Positions 1 through 8,200 of a DNA stretch of 64,000 nucleotides are shown piece after piece. The position numbers were made by a program, and so were the translations under genes. Origin of the DNA: Inquilinus sp. KBS0705 (lineage in GTDB: Bacteria; Bacteroidota; Bacteroidia; Sphingobacteriales; Sphingobacteriaceae). The notes below the pieces were generated by a model that saw nothing but the letters and a program-made list of their open reading frames with translations, was not told where the DNA came from and ran no database searches. The stretch spans positions 1,860,001 to 1,924,000 of the forward strand of contig VCCI02000001.1 of NCBI GenBank assembly GCA_005938025.2, in the 5' to 3' direction. Each line of letters opens with the position of its first letter. The first letter of the stretch is position 1.

Positions 1-2437
1 TCAGTTCGTTTTTAAACTCGTCATCGCCTACCGGTTTCTTTTTCAGTATTTGGTTAAGTTCTTTCTGTATCTCTACTGTACTTTCCTTTGTTTTATCGGT
101 TTGTACGGGTCCGTAAGCATAAAACAAGCCCGGCCCTTGCGTTTTATATATCCGTGAACCGGCACCATAGCTCCAGTGCTTATCCTCGCGCAGGTTCATA
201 TTCAGGCGCGATAAAAATGTACCACCCAGTACATTGTTCATCATGCGCATGGCTTCCTGGTTAGGGGCCGACCCCGATGGGGCCAGTTCGGCAGCATAAA
301 TAATTGATTGCGATGCACCCGGCTTATCTATCATGTACACAACGGGCTTGCTTATTGGCGCCACCTCGCCAATGTTTTTTGTTGGTACAGGGTGCGCCTT
401 CCATCCTGCAAAGGCTGTTTCTAACTGTGTTTTCAGCTCGGCTTCGGTAACATCACCTACTACCACTACATTGGCATTGTTGGGTGCAAACCAGGTATCA
501 TGGAAAGCCGAAAGGCTTGCCCGTGTCAACTTCTGTACGCTGGCCTCGGTACCCGTACCTGTTAAGGGATTGCTATAGGCATGCCCCGCGCCGTATATAA
601 GCGCCGGTAAAATACGCAAGCCTAATGCGTTAGGGTTAGCTTTTTCCTGCTGTATACCCAATACGGTTTGTTTTTGCACACGCTCAAAATCTTTTTGCGG
701 GAACGATGGGTGCAGCAACAGGTCGGCATATAAAGCCAGCGAAGCGTTCAGGTTTGATTTTAAGGCACGCATACTGGCGTAGGTAAAATCAATTGAATTG
801 CTTACCCTAAAGCTGCTGCCCAGGTCGCTCAACAGGTCACTTATCTGGGTTGATGTTTTAGTGGTAGTACCCTCGGCCATTACCTTGCCGGTAAGCGATG
901 CCAGGCCCGGTGCGTCCTTATCTGCCGAGTAACCCGCGTTAAAGCTGGTTATAATGTTTACTACGGGTACGCTATGCTGCTCGGCCAGGTAAACCTTTAA
1001 ACCGTTTGCCAAAGTAAATTGCTTAATAGCCGGGAATTTGGCAGCCGGTGGTGTTGGCGCGGCGGGCATCACGCTGCGATCAAGCTTACTATCGGTATTG
1101 GTGTAGTTACCATAAGGCAGTACCTTAAGTACATATTCGCCATCGCTTAACCAATCCTGCGCCGATTTTTTAATATCTGCCGGGGTGGCTGCTTTTATCC
1201 AGCCCTGTATAGTTTTATAAAAATCGGGACTGCCACCAAACGTTTGCGACTGCGAAAGTATATCGTTTGTGCCGCCAAAGCCGCCGCTATGTTCTATGCC
1301 ATTTAAAAAACTTACAAAATAACTGGTTTTGGCACGTTCCAATTCGGTTTCGGTAACGCCGGTGGTTAATACCTTCTGCAGTTCTTCGTTTATGATCTTG
1401 TTTATCTTATCTACGCTAACACCGGGTTTGGCATCGGCACCAATATAAAACTGGCTGCCTATTTCGCGGTCATCCACCCCACTAAAAACGCTGCTGGCCA
1501 ACTGCTCATCATAAACCAGGCGCTTATACAAACGCGATGATTTACCTGTGGTTAAAACGCTGCTTAACAGGTCAAGGTAGTTCACATCCTTTGTGCCCCA
1601 TTGCGGTACGTTCCACAATTTTTGCAGGCGGGCCTGCGGTACCCTGTCCTGTACAACCTGGGTATGGGTGCCGGTCATTTTCGCTACCCATGCGGTGTGC
1701 TTGGCTATTGGCGGGCTTGCCGGTATATCGCTGAAATATTTTTTTACCTTTTCGTAAACCTCGTCGGCATTTACATCGCCGGCAATGCTTACAATGGCAT
1801 TGTTGGGGCCATAGTATTCTTTAAACCAATCCTTCACATCGGTTAACGATGCCGCGCTCAAATCATCCAAACTACCAATTACCGACCAGGAGTAAGGGTG
1901 CCCTGCCGGGTAAGTACTTTTAACGGTCAGCTCCTCCATAATGGCGTAAGGTTGATTATCGCCCTGGCGTTTCTCGTTTTGTACCACGCCGCGCTGTACG
2001 TTTACTTTTGCACTATCCAGCCCGTTTAGTAAATAACCCATGCGGTCGGCTTCCAGCCAAAGCACACGGTCGAGCCCGGTTTTAGAGAAAGTTTCAAAGT
2101 AGTTAGTGCGGTCGTTATTAGTGGTACCGTTATTATTGCCGCCGCCTACGGTTTGCATTACCTCGTCAAAGTTTTTCCAATGCTCGGTACTTGTAAACAT
2201 AATATGCTCAAACAAATGCGCGAAACCCGTTTTACCCGGCTTTTCGTTTTTGCTGCCCACATGGTACCATATATCAAATGCCGCCAACGGCACTTTATGG
2301 TCTTCGTGAACAATAAGGGTAAGGCCGTTATCCAGTACGTACTTTTTAAACGGGATATCGATGTTGGGGTACTGCTTTTTTTGAGCTGATAATACCGCCG
2401 GTACGCATACCAGCAGCAGCAATAGTAGTTTTTTCAT
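1..2437 (-). CDS. M16 family zinc metallopeptidase, secreted (3' end outside window)
   Basis: The frame is open from the ATG at 2437 to the window edge (812 codons), so the C-terminus is missing. The start is set by a signal peptide (MKKLLLLLLVCVPAVLSAQ). The inverted zinc motif HLFEH is at residues 74-78 in the context GFAHLFEHIMF, which is the hallmark of M16 (insulinase/processing peptidase) enzymes. Two M16 halves are visible: an active N-terminal half and a second half starting near residue 450, which is the usual periplasmic PqqL-like two-domain layout. It probably degrades peptides in the periplasm. A promoter lies just upstream at 2458-2487. Family call is firm; substrate unknown. Confidence 0.93.
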   Translation of the reverse strand, partial: MKKLLLLLLVCVPAVLSAQKKQYPNIDIPFKKYVLDNGLTLIVHEDHKVPLAAFDIWYHVGSKNEKPGKTGFAHLFEHIMFTSTEHWKNFDEVMQTVGGGNNNGTTNNDRTNYFETFSKTGLDRVLWLEADRMGYLLNGLDSAKVNVQRGVVQNEKRQGDNQPYAIMEELTVKSTYPAGHPYSWSVIGSLDDLSAASLTDVKDWFKEYYGPNNAIVSIAGDVNADEVYEKVKKYFSDIPASPPIAKHTAWVAKMTGTHTQVVQDRVPQARLQKLWNVPQWGTKDVNYLDLLSSVLTTGKSSRLYKRLVYDEQLASSVFSGVDDREIGSQFYIGADAKPGVSVDKINKIINEELQKVLTTGVTETELERAKTSYFVSFLNGIEHSGGFGGTNDILSQSQTFGGSPDFYKTIQGWIKAATPADIKKSAQDWLSDGEYVLKVLPYGNYTNTDSKLDRSVMPAAPTPPAAKFPAIKQFTLANGLKVYLAEQHSVPVVNIITSFNAGYSADKDAPGLASLTGKVMAEGTTTKTSTQISDLLSDLGSSFRVSNSIDFTYASMRALKSNLNASLALYADLLLHPSFPQKDFERVQKQTVLGIQQEKANPNALGLRILPALIYGAGHAYSNPLTGTGTEASVQKLTRASLSAFHDTWFAPNNANVVVVGDVTEAELKTQLETAFAGWKAHPVPTKNIGEVAPISKPVVYMIDKPGASQSIIYAAELAPSGSAPNQEAMRMMNNVLGGTFLSRLNMNLREDKHWSYGAGSRIYKTQGPGLFYAYGPVQTDKTKESTVEIQKELNQILKKKPVGDDEFKNEL

Positions 2438-2457
2438 GATGATAAGGTCAGTTTGGA

Positions 2458-2487
2458 TAAAGATAATAATTGGGGATTGTTTATCAA
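2458..2487 (-). promoter_or_regulatory. Bacteroidota-type promoter for the M16 peptidase
   Basis: Read on the minus strand, TTG is followed after 19 bases by TATCTTTA, one mismatch from the TAnnTTTG -7 element of Bacteroidota. It ends about 20 bases before the ATG at 2437. Pattern match only. Confidence 0.5.
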
Positions 2488-2598
2488 GCGGTTAGGGCGG
2501 AAATATTAAATCGGTGTTTAACTCACCCCGACCTCGTTAAGTCGCTCGTCGATCCTCTCTGCTACACAAAGAGGGTGATAGCCATACCACCCACACCC

Positions 2599-4122
2599 TT
2601 AATTTTGCAGCGACGGCGAATTTTGAATGTTTAAATTGGTCACCTTATCAAATACGGTAAGGGTGTTGCCCTTTATCACGGGCACCTTAAAATGATCCAG
2701 ATCAAGCCCGTTCACATCAGTAGCGATGATAGCCGGGCGCTCATCGGGTTTTAGGGTAGTAAACGAGACATGATCCAGCTCTACATTCTCGGCATGACGA
2801 ATAAATAAGCCGTAGGCCGGGTTCATCCCCAATAAAAAAGGTTCGGGATAGCCGCGTTCCAGCTCGGGGAAGGGTTTAAGGCCCTGCGCTTTAGTGCCGC
2901 CGCCTTTATATTGTACGCTGATGTTTTGCAGTTTTACGTTTTTAACCGGGTAGCCCGGCGCGCCGGTTATTTGTATACCGCTTAGTGAGTCGGCACCGGT
3001 TACCATAATATTACTAATGAATATGTTTTTAACCACACCCATTATTGTAGTGGCCCGCGGGCCGCGGTTGCGTTTGCCCAGGGTTACATAAATAGGGTAA
3101 TGCGCAATATCCATCATGGTGATGTTTGATACGATAATGTTATCCATTATACCGCCGTCTACCTCCTCTAAAGCCAGGCCATTGCAGCTGCGGAAGGTGC
3201 AGTTGGCCACCACACAATTCCTAAAGCCACCGTTAGATTCGGTTCCAAACTTAATACGACCGTTGCTCCAGCCGGCCTTTTGGGGCACCATGGTGCCATC
3301 AAGCAGGGAGCCCTCTTTAAAGCCCGACACCTGGCAATTGCTTATTACCAGGTTCTCGGTAGTCATGGGGCGGTTTAAGGCGTATGAGCTTTTTGGGCAA
3401 ATGGCATCATCGTTAGGCGAGTTTACCCTGCAGTTGCTTACCAGGGTATTGGTACAGCAATCAATATCAATACCGTCGCGGTTGGTATCAATAGTTAAAT
3501 TATCCAGCGTAACCATGTTGCAGCCTGTAAGCAATATGGCAAAGTGCCCGCCATGAAATATAGTGACATCCCTTATCAGTATATTGCTGCTTAGCTTTAT
3601 GGCAATGGCCTTATCGCCCGTCCCTATGGATCCGCCGGTGGGGTCGCCTTTGTTCTCGTGGTCTTTGCTGGTCAATCCTCCGCCATCAATTTTGCCCCGC
3701 CCGGTGATAGATACATTGGTAAGGTGCTCGCCCCATATCAGGCTGTTATGGAAATAGGTATGCCCGCCATCCTGGTAAGCCGTGTCGGGGAAAGCCTCAG
3801 CTTCATCGTAAGCCTTTAATTCGGGTGCGGCGCCTAAAATAGTGGCACCGGCATCAATAAACAGGTTGATGTTGCTTTTTAAGTGTATGCTGCCGCTTAG
3901 ATATGTACCGGCAGGCAGGTAAACCGTGCCCCCGCCTGCCCGGGCAGCGGCGTTAATGGCCCTGTCTATAGCCTTATTGTCTAACTGTTTGCCATTCCCC
4001 TTAGCGCCATACGCCATTACATTATAAAAGGCGTTAGCTGCTGGCATAGCCACTTTTTGGGCCGATGCCGTTACATTAACTAATAAAAAACTATAAAGCA
4101 GGTATTTGTAAAAAGCTTTCAT
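2599..4122 (-). CDS. Glycoside hydrolase family 28 (polygalacturonase-like), secreted
   Basis: This 507-residue protein is predicted to hydrolyse pectic galacturonan-type polymers outside the cytoplasm. The ATG at 4122 is preferred over the one at 4167 because it begins a clear signal peptide (MKAFYKYLLYSFLLVNVTASAQ-like). A parallel beta-helix follows, opening with the pectate-lyase-superfamily segment NVMAYGAKGNGK. GH28 landmarks are NRDGIDID and NDDAICPKS at about residues 215-245, carrying the catalytic aspartates, and a later GRIKFGTESNGG segment corresponding to the RIK motif. The canonical GHG histidine motif is not obvious, so the exact substrate may differ from homogalacturonan. It lies alone on this strand behind M16. 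Confidence 0.85.
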   Translation of the reverse strand: MKAFYKYLLYSFLLVNVTASAQKVAMPAANAFYNVMAYGAKGNGKQLDNKAIDRAINAAARAGGGTVYLPAGTYLSGSIHLKSNINLFIDAGATILGAAPELKAYDEAEAFPDTAYQDGGHTYFHNSLIWGEHLTNVSITGRGKIDGGGLTSKDHENKGDPTGGSIGTGDKAIAIKLSSNILIRDVTIFHGGHFAILLTGCNMVTLDNLTIDTNRDGIDIDCCTNTLVSNCRVNSPNDDAICPKSSYALNRPMTTENLVISNCQVSGFKEGSLLDGTMVPQKAGWSNGRIKFGTESNGGFRNCVVANCTFRSCNGLALEEVDGGIMDNIIVSNITMMDIAHYPIYVTLGKRNRGPRATTIMGVVKNIFISNIMVTGADSLSGIQITGAPGYPVKNVKLQNISVQYKGGGTKAQGLKPFPELERGYPEPFLLGMNPAYGLFIRHAENVELDHVSFTTLKPDERPAIIATDVNGLDLDHFKVPVIKGNTLTVFDKVTNLNIQNSPSLQN

Positions 4123-4599
4123 AAGGTGGTGTTCGTAATGTCTCTTAGGTTTTAGTTCTATCTTCAAAGCCCGGCCGGTTGTTCTTGTTTATGCGGGCTG
4201 GTATAGGTTTAGGTTGTGGCGATACGAGCCTGCACTAATGTAGAGATAAATCGGGAAAAGTTGGCAGTCGTTTCCCTCTTCTTGCCGCTAAAATTCAAGG
4301 CAATTGAAATTAAAAAATGGATCAATAGTTTTAGACGTAAAAGCCGGCATGCATACTTATTGCTTGTTTATATCATAAATATTTTTATATTAGTAAACCC
4401 GACACCTGCAAAAAAATGGAAAAATTCATACAGGGACCTGCAATTTCCTGCAAAATTCTACACAGGGAAGTGCAAAGCTTAAGTATAAAAGCGCCAACAA
4501 AGGCATTTATTGGCTAAATCAATTCTGGTTTGGTATTGTAGCGGCAATAATTTAGCTTTAAACTCAGGAAAAACTAAATTACTAAACATAAAAAATCAC
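4123..4599. other. Divergent intergenic region between GH28 and M28 genes
   Basis: AT-rich non-coding stretch of 477 bases that must hold the promoters of both divergent genes. I found no exact TAnnTTTG element and no convincing protein; the short frames here have no recognisable content. Confidence 0.5.
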
Positions 4600-6156
4600 A
4601 TGAAACACCTTGCCCTAAAATCAATTTTGGCCCTGGCTATGCTGTCTGCCGGCAACCTGTATGCACAGGAAACGGTTGATACAGCCGTATTCCGTAAGAT
4701 AAGGGAGGCGGAGCTAAACAGCTCGCAAATACCTCAAATAGCACATTACATCACCGATGTATCCGGGCCAAGGCTCTCCGGATCAGAAGCTTACAAACGC
4801 GCTGGCAACTGGGCCGTAGCAACCATGAAAAAATGGGGCATGGCCAATGCGGCTATGGAGCCCTGGGGCGAGTTTGGCAAACAGTGGGATATACAAGACT
4901 TCCATATCTATATGAAAGCCCCCTATTCAGCATCGTTAATGGCATATCCGGAGCCTTGGAGCGCAAGCACCAATGGTATGAAGCATGCCGAGGTTAAGCT
5001 ACTTAGCCCTGCTAATATACAGGATACCAGCTTTTTAAAACAACACATCGCCGAGTATGCCGGTAAATTCATATTGGTAACAGGCGGCCCCGCAACTAAT
5101 AAGGCCATCTTTAAGCCATCTGCCGAGCGCCTGGCAGACAGCGACCTGGTGAATATGAAAGATACCTACATGATGGACAGATCAGCCCTGGCAGGGTTTA
5201 TCAATTACTTTAAAACCCTAAACCGTATAACCGATATATTAGGTAAATCGGGTGCTTTGGCCATAATCAGCACCTCGCAGGAGGACCGTAACGGTACCGT
5301 GTTTGTACAGGGCTTTGCTGGTTATAAACTGGGCATGCCAGAAGGTTTGCCAAAGGTAAGCATGGCCTTTGAGGATGCTCAAAAGTTAAAAAGGCTGCTG
5401 GCATCGGGCCAAAAGGTAGAGCTTGATCTTAACATTGCCCCTGCCGCATCAACCAAAGATACAAAGGGTTACAACGTTGTTGGTGAAATACCGGGCACCG
5501 ATCCTAAGCTAAAATCGCAGTTGGTTATGCTTGGCGGTCACCTTGATTCGTGGCAATCGGCTACCGGTGCCACAGATAATGGCGCGGGTTGTATTGTAAT
5601 GATGGAGGCTGTACGTTTGCTTGATTCATTGGGCCTTAAGCCAAAACGCACTATCCGCATTGCCTTATGGGGTGGCGAAGAGCAAGGCCTTTTAGGCTCG
5701 TATGGTTATGTAAAAAACCACTTTATGGGCACAAATGGCACCATTAAGCCAGAACAGGCTAAGGTATCGGCCTACTTTAACTTAGATAACGGTACAGGTA
5801 AAATACGGGGCATTTTTGCACAAGGCAATACAGCTGTAGCGCCAATATTTGAGAAATGGTTTACCCCTTTCCATGACCTTGATGCTAAAACCGTTACGCT
5901 AAAAAATACAGGATCGACAGACCACTTGTCTTTTGATTGGGCCGGTATACCCGGTTTTCAGTTTATACAGGACCCTATTGATTATGAGACCCGTACGCAC
6001 CATAGCAATCAGGATAATTACGACCACCTGCAAATTGACGACCTTAAGCAAGCGGCTATCATCGTTGCTTCGTTTGTGTACCAAACCAGCGTAAGGGCCG
6101 ATATGTTGCCAAGAAAACCGGTGGTTAAAGAAACCTTCGTATTCGACGGATTGTAA
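4600..6156 (+). CDS. M28 family zinc aminopeptidase/carboxypeptidase, secreted
   Basis: 518-residue exported peptidase. The ATG at 4600 starts a signal peptide (MKHLALKSILALAMLSAGNLYAQ); the upstream TTG at 4510 would only add a non-signal leader. Residues 1-270 include a protease-associated (PA)-like insertion, and the catalytic domain follows. Zinc-ligand motifs of M28 are visible: GGHLDSW (His314, Asp316), ATDNGAG, GGEEQGLLGS (general base and ligand Glu) and the late HHSNQDNYDHL histidine segment. It is likely to trim peptides in the periplasm or on the surface. A strong terminator follows at 6189-6220. Confidence 0.92.
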   Translation: MKHLALKSILALAMLSAGNLYAQETVDTAVFRKIREAELNSSQIPQIAHYITDVSGPRLSGSEAYKRAGNWAVATMKKWGMANAAMEPWGEFGKQWDIQDFHIYMKAPYSASLMAYPEPWSASTNGMKHAEVKLLSPANIQDTSFLKQHIAEYAGKFILVTGGPATNKAIFKPSAERLADSDLVNMKDTYMMDRSALAGFINYFKTLNRITDILGKSGALAIISTSQEDRNGTVFVQGFAGYKLGMPEGLPKVSMAFEDAQKLKRLLASGQKVELDLNIAPAASTKDTKGYNVVGEIPGTDPKLKSQLVMLGGHLDSWQSATGATDNGAGCIVMMEAVRLLDSLGLKPKRTIRIALWGGEEQGLLGSYGYVKNHFMGTNGTIKPEQAKVSAYFNLDNGTGKIRGIFAQGNTAVAPIFEKWFTPFHDLDAKTVTLKNTGSTDHLSFDWAGIPGFQFIQDPIDYETRTHHSNQDNYDHLQIDDLKQAAIIVASFVYQTSVRADMLPRKPVVKETFVFDGL

Positions 6157-6188
6157 GAAAACCTTATATTACAGCGGCTTACGCTGGC

Positions 6189-6220
6189 AAAGCGCCTTAA
6201 ATATTAAGGCGCTTTTGTTT
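6189..6220 (+). terminator. Rho-independent terminator after M28 gene
   Basis: Perfect 12-bp stem AAAGCGCCTTAA / TTAAGGCGCTTT with a 3-base loop, followed by T-rich sequence. Confidence 0.9.
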
Positions 6221-6239
6221 TTAATTATCATATTAGTGC

Positions 6240-6842
6240 ATGCAAAAATATTACCTGCTCATTTTCCTATTCTTTGCCGGACTGGGTGCGTCGGCCGTCA
6301 ACCCGCATGATTATTTTACCTGGGTATTAGAGGTTTTCCCGGCCATAATAGGTTTTTTTGTTTTGATAGTTACTTTTAAGCGATTCAAATTTAGCTATTT
6401 AAACTACTGCTTTATATTGGTGCACTGCTACGTTTTATTTATAGGCGGGCATTATACTTACGCACAAGTGCCCCTATTTAACTGGATAAAAGACACCTTT
6501 CATCAAACCCGCAATAACTACGACAAAGTAGGGCACTTTACACAAGGCTTTGTGCCGGCTATGATAACCCGCGAGTTGTTCATTCGCCTGCAGGTAGTAA
6601 AACCGGGCAAATGGTTAGCATTTTTAACGGTATGCGTATGTGTCACTATCAGCGTATTATACGAGTTTTTAGAGTGGTTTGTAGCCATTGTATCAGGCGA
6701 ATCCGGCGATTCTTTCCTGGGGACACAGGGTTACATATGGGACACACAATCGGACATGTTGTACGCCATGATAGGTGCCACTTGTATGGTTATATTTATG
6801 GCCAGGCTGCAAAACAAGGCCATTAAGCAACTAACAACGTAA
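6240..6842 (+). CDS. DUF2238 (YjdF-like) inner-membrane protein
   Basis: 200-residue multi-spanning membrane protein with about five or six hydrophobic segments. The segment HYTYAQVPLFNW, then NNYDKVGHFTQGFVPA, YEFLEWF and GTQGYIWDTQSDM are the conserved blocks of the DUF2238/YjdF family, whose function is unknown. The ATG at 6240 follows the M28 terminator, so it has its own promoter. The next gene begins 62 bases after its stop and may be cotranscribed. Confidence 0.85.
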   Translation: MQKYYLLIFLFFAGLGASAVNPHDYFTWVLEVFPAIIGFFVLIVTFKRFKFSYLNYCFILVHCYVLFIGGHYTYAQVPLFNWIKDTFHQTRNNYDKVGHFTQGFVPAMITRELFIRLQVVKPGKWLAFLTVCVCVTISVLYEFLEWFVAIVSGESGDSFLGTQGYIWDTQSDMLYAMIGATCMVIFMARLQNKAIKQLTT

Positions 6843-6904
6843 AGCTATATAGTGCAAAAAACCGTAACCAATTGCTTGCAGCACCGTATAAACCCACATA
6901 TTTG

Positions 6905-7585
6905 ATGAATGATATGAGATACGTTGCCTGCATTGTTTTTTTAATGGTCATAAGCCTATCGGGGTGTAAGAAAGAAGTAATAGCGGTGTCGAAAACCACT
7001 ATAGTGGGTTGGGGCGACGATTTGACCTATGGCGTAGGCGGCAGGGACACAACCTATTTAACTGAATTGGCTAAGCTTACAGGCTTGCAAACATACAATA
7101 TGGGCGCTTTTTCTGAAACAAGCACTCAGATAAAAGAACGTATGATATCGGATGAATCACTACATGTTTACCCCACTATAATTTGGGCCGGCCGTTATAA
7201 TACCTGGCACCAGGAAACCATAAAGAATGATATTGCCGAAATGGTAGCCAGTCTTGGCCACTCTAATTACCTTATTTTGGGCTTAATTAACGCTGATAAT
7301 GGCTTAGAAAGCAAAGGGCGCGATAATTACAATAGGATAATAAGTATAAATAAGGCCCTGGCAGGAATTTACAGCGACCATTTCCTTGATATTCGCACCT
7401 ATCTCGTTGCTCAATACAATCCACAGGATGCATTTGATGTAAAGGACCATACACTTGACATTGTACCCCGCAGCCTTCGCAACGGTTTACTTAATTTAAA
7501 TGCCAAAGGCTACCGTATGGTTGCCGGCCAGGTTAACACCAAAATAAATATACTGCGCGGAGATGCTACCGCTACCACAAAATAG
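6905..7585 (+). CDS. SGNH-hydrolase-like lipoprotein lacking the catalytic serine
   Basis: 226-residue protein with a lipoprotein signal ending in SLSGC, so it is probably anchored in a membrane. ATG at 6905 (or 6914) fits the signal; an upstream in-frame start at 6872 is less likely. The fold looks like SGNH/GDSL hydrolases: block I reads GWGDDLTYG where active enzymes have GDSLTYG, block II is NMGAFSETST, and the C-terminal block reads NGLLNLNAKGYR where DGLHPNAxGY is expected. The serine nucleophile is thus Asp and the Asp/His pair of block V is not conserved. I infer a pseudoenzyme or carbohydrate-binding role. Family assignment moderate. Confidence 0.6.
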   Translation: MNDMRYVACIVFLMVISLSGCKKEVIAVSKTTIVGWGDDLTYGVGGRDTTYLTELAKLTGLQTYNMGAFSETSTQIKERMISDESLHVYPTIIWAGRYNTWHQETIKNDIAEMVASLGHSNYLILGLINADNGLESKGRDNYNRIISINKALAGIYSDHFLDIRTYLVAQYNPQDAFDVKDHTLDIVPRSLRNGLLNLNAKGYRMVAGQVNTKINILRGDATATTK

Positions 7586-7902
7586 TTTTATTAAGTAGCT
7601 ACGATGTTAATCTGTTCATTACCGCCACCCGGCGCTTATATGACAGATTTTTATATTTATTACTTAATTAAGTTTTTTTAAAAGATTCCTTCTTCTCAAT
7701 CGTCTAACTAAGTAAGGGCGCATTTGCCTATTTCAAGGCATGGTTAGTGTGTTTTATACACATATTATTGTAACACATTTACTCTCCATGCGTCTGACAG
7801 AGCAAAAATGAATTTTCAACATTCATTTTTGTGTCATAATAGTAAATTAAGTTGACTAATATAGTCAACTCGGTTTACATTTGTACTGTCATTTAGATAG
7901 AC
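7586..7902. other. Intergenic region with hairpin and regulated promoter
   Basis: 317 bases without a gene. It contains a 10-bp perfect hairpin at 7804-7830 (AAAAATGAAT / ATTCATTTTT, loop 7, T-run at its 3' side), which may be a weak terminator or operator, and the promoter-palindrome at 7850-7883 described separately. Confidence 0.6.
7850..7883 (+). promoter_or_regulatory. Bacteroidota promoter overlapping a 9-bp palindrome (likely MarR operator)
   Basis: AGTTGACTA and TAGTCAACT form a perfect inverted repeat with a 3-base spacer at 7850-7870. The TTG at 7852-7854 is followed after 21 bases by TACATTTG at 7876-7883, a full match to the Bacteroidota -33/-7 pattern. The palindrome therefore covers the -33 element and half the spacer, where a bound repressor would block transcription. 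The operon it drives ends with a MarR-family gene. Confidence 0.7.
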
Positions 7903-8193
7903 ATGGAAACAAAATATACATCACAACCGGAAACACCTATATCTGTTAAGCCCTTACAAGCCGAACAACAGCCCCACCACCTTACTCCCGCCGATTATAT
8001 TATCGAGGCATTAGGAGAAGGTATAAAGCAAAATTTTTTGGGCTACAGTATCGATATGGAGTTTTTAACGCTTACTGCCCGCAGTATAGTGGTTTCGGGT
8101 GTAAGCTCTATCAAACAACATGTTATTAAGCCTATATCTGCTAAGCTTCAGCGTGGTCATGGGCATCCAAACCTTACCCAAACCTCATTCTAA
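7903..8193 (+). CDS. Small hypothetical protein, first gene of the MarR operon
   Basis: 96-residue protein without signal peptide or clear membrane segment; I recognise no family. The N-terminal 30 residues are Pro/Gln-rich and the middle (PADYIIEALGEGIKQNFLG) is likely helical. It starts about 20 bases after the -7 element and ends 7 bases before the DUF5686 gene, so it is the operon's leading gene. It is probably real because of its position and ATG, but its role is unknown. Confidence 0.55.
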   Translation: METKYTSQPETPISVKPLQAEQQPHHLTPADYIIEALGEGIKQNFLGYSIDMEFLTLTARSIVVSGVSSIKQHVIKPISAKLQRGHGHPNLTQTSF

Positions 8194-8200
8194 TAACACA

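Noticed and set aside
2520..2598. GC-rich hairpin CCTCT..AGAGG after the M16 promoter
   Set aside because: Looks like an intergenic repeat but I found no second copy in the window, so not listed as a repeat.
3116..3556. 146-residue plus-strand frame inside the GH28 gene
   Set aside because: Antisense to a well-supported gene, no recognisable motif.
4216..4482. 88-residue plus-strand frame between GH28 and M28
   Set aside because: AT-rich, Lys-rich, no family, and no promoter-like element before it.
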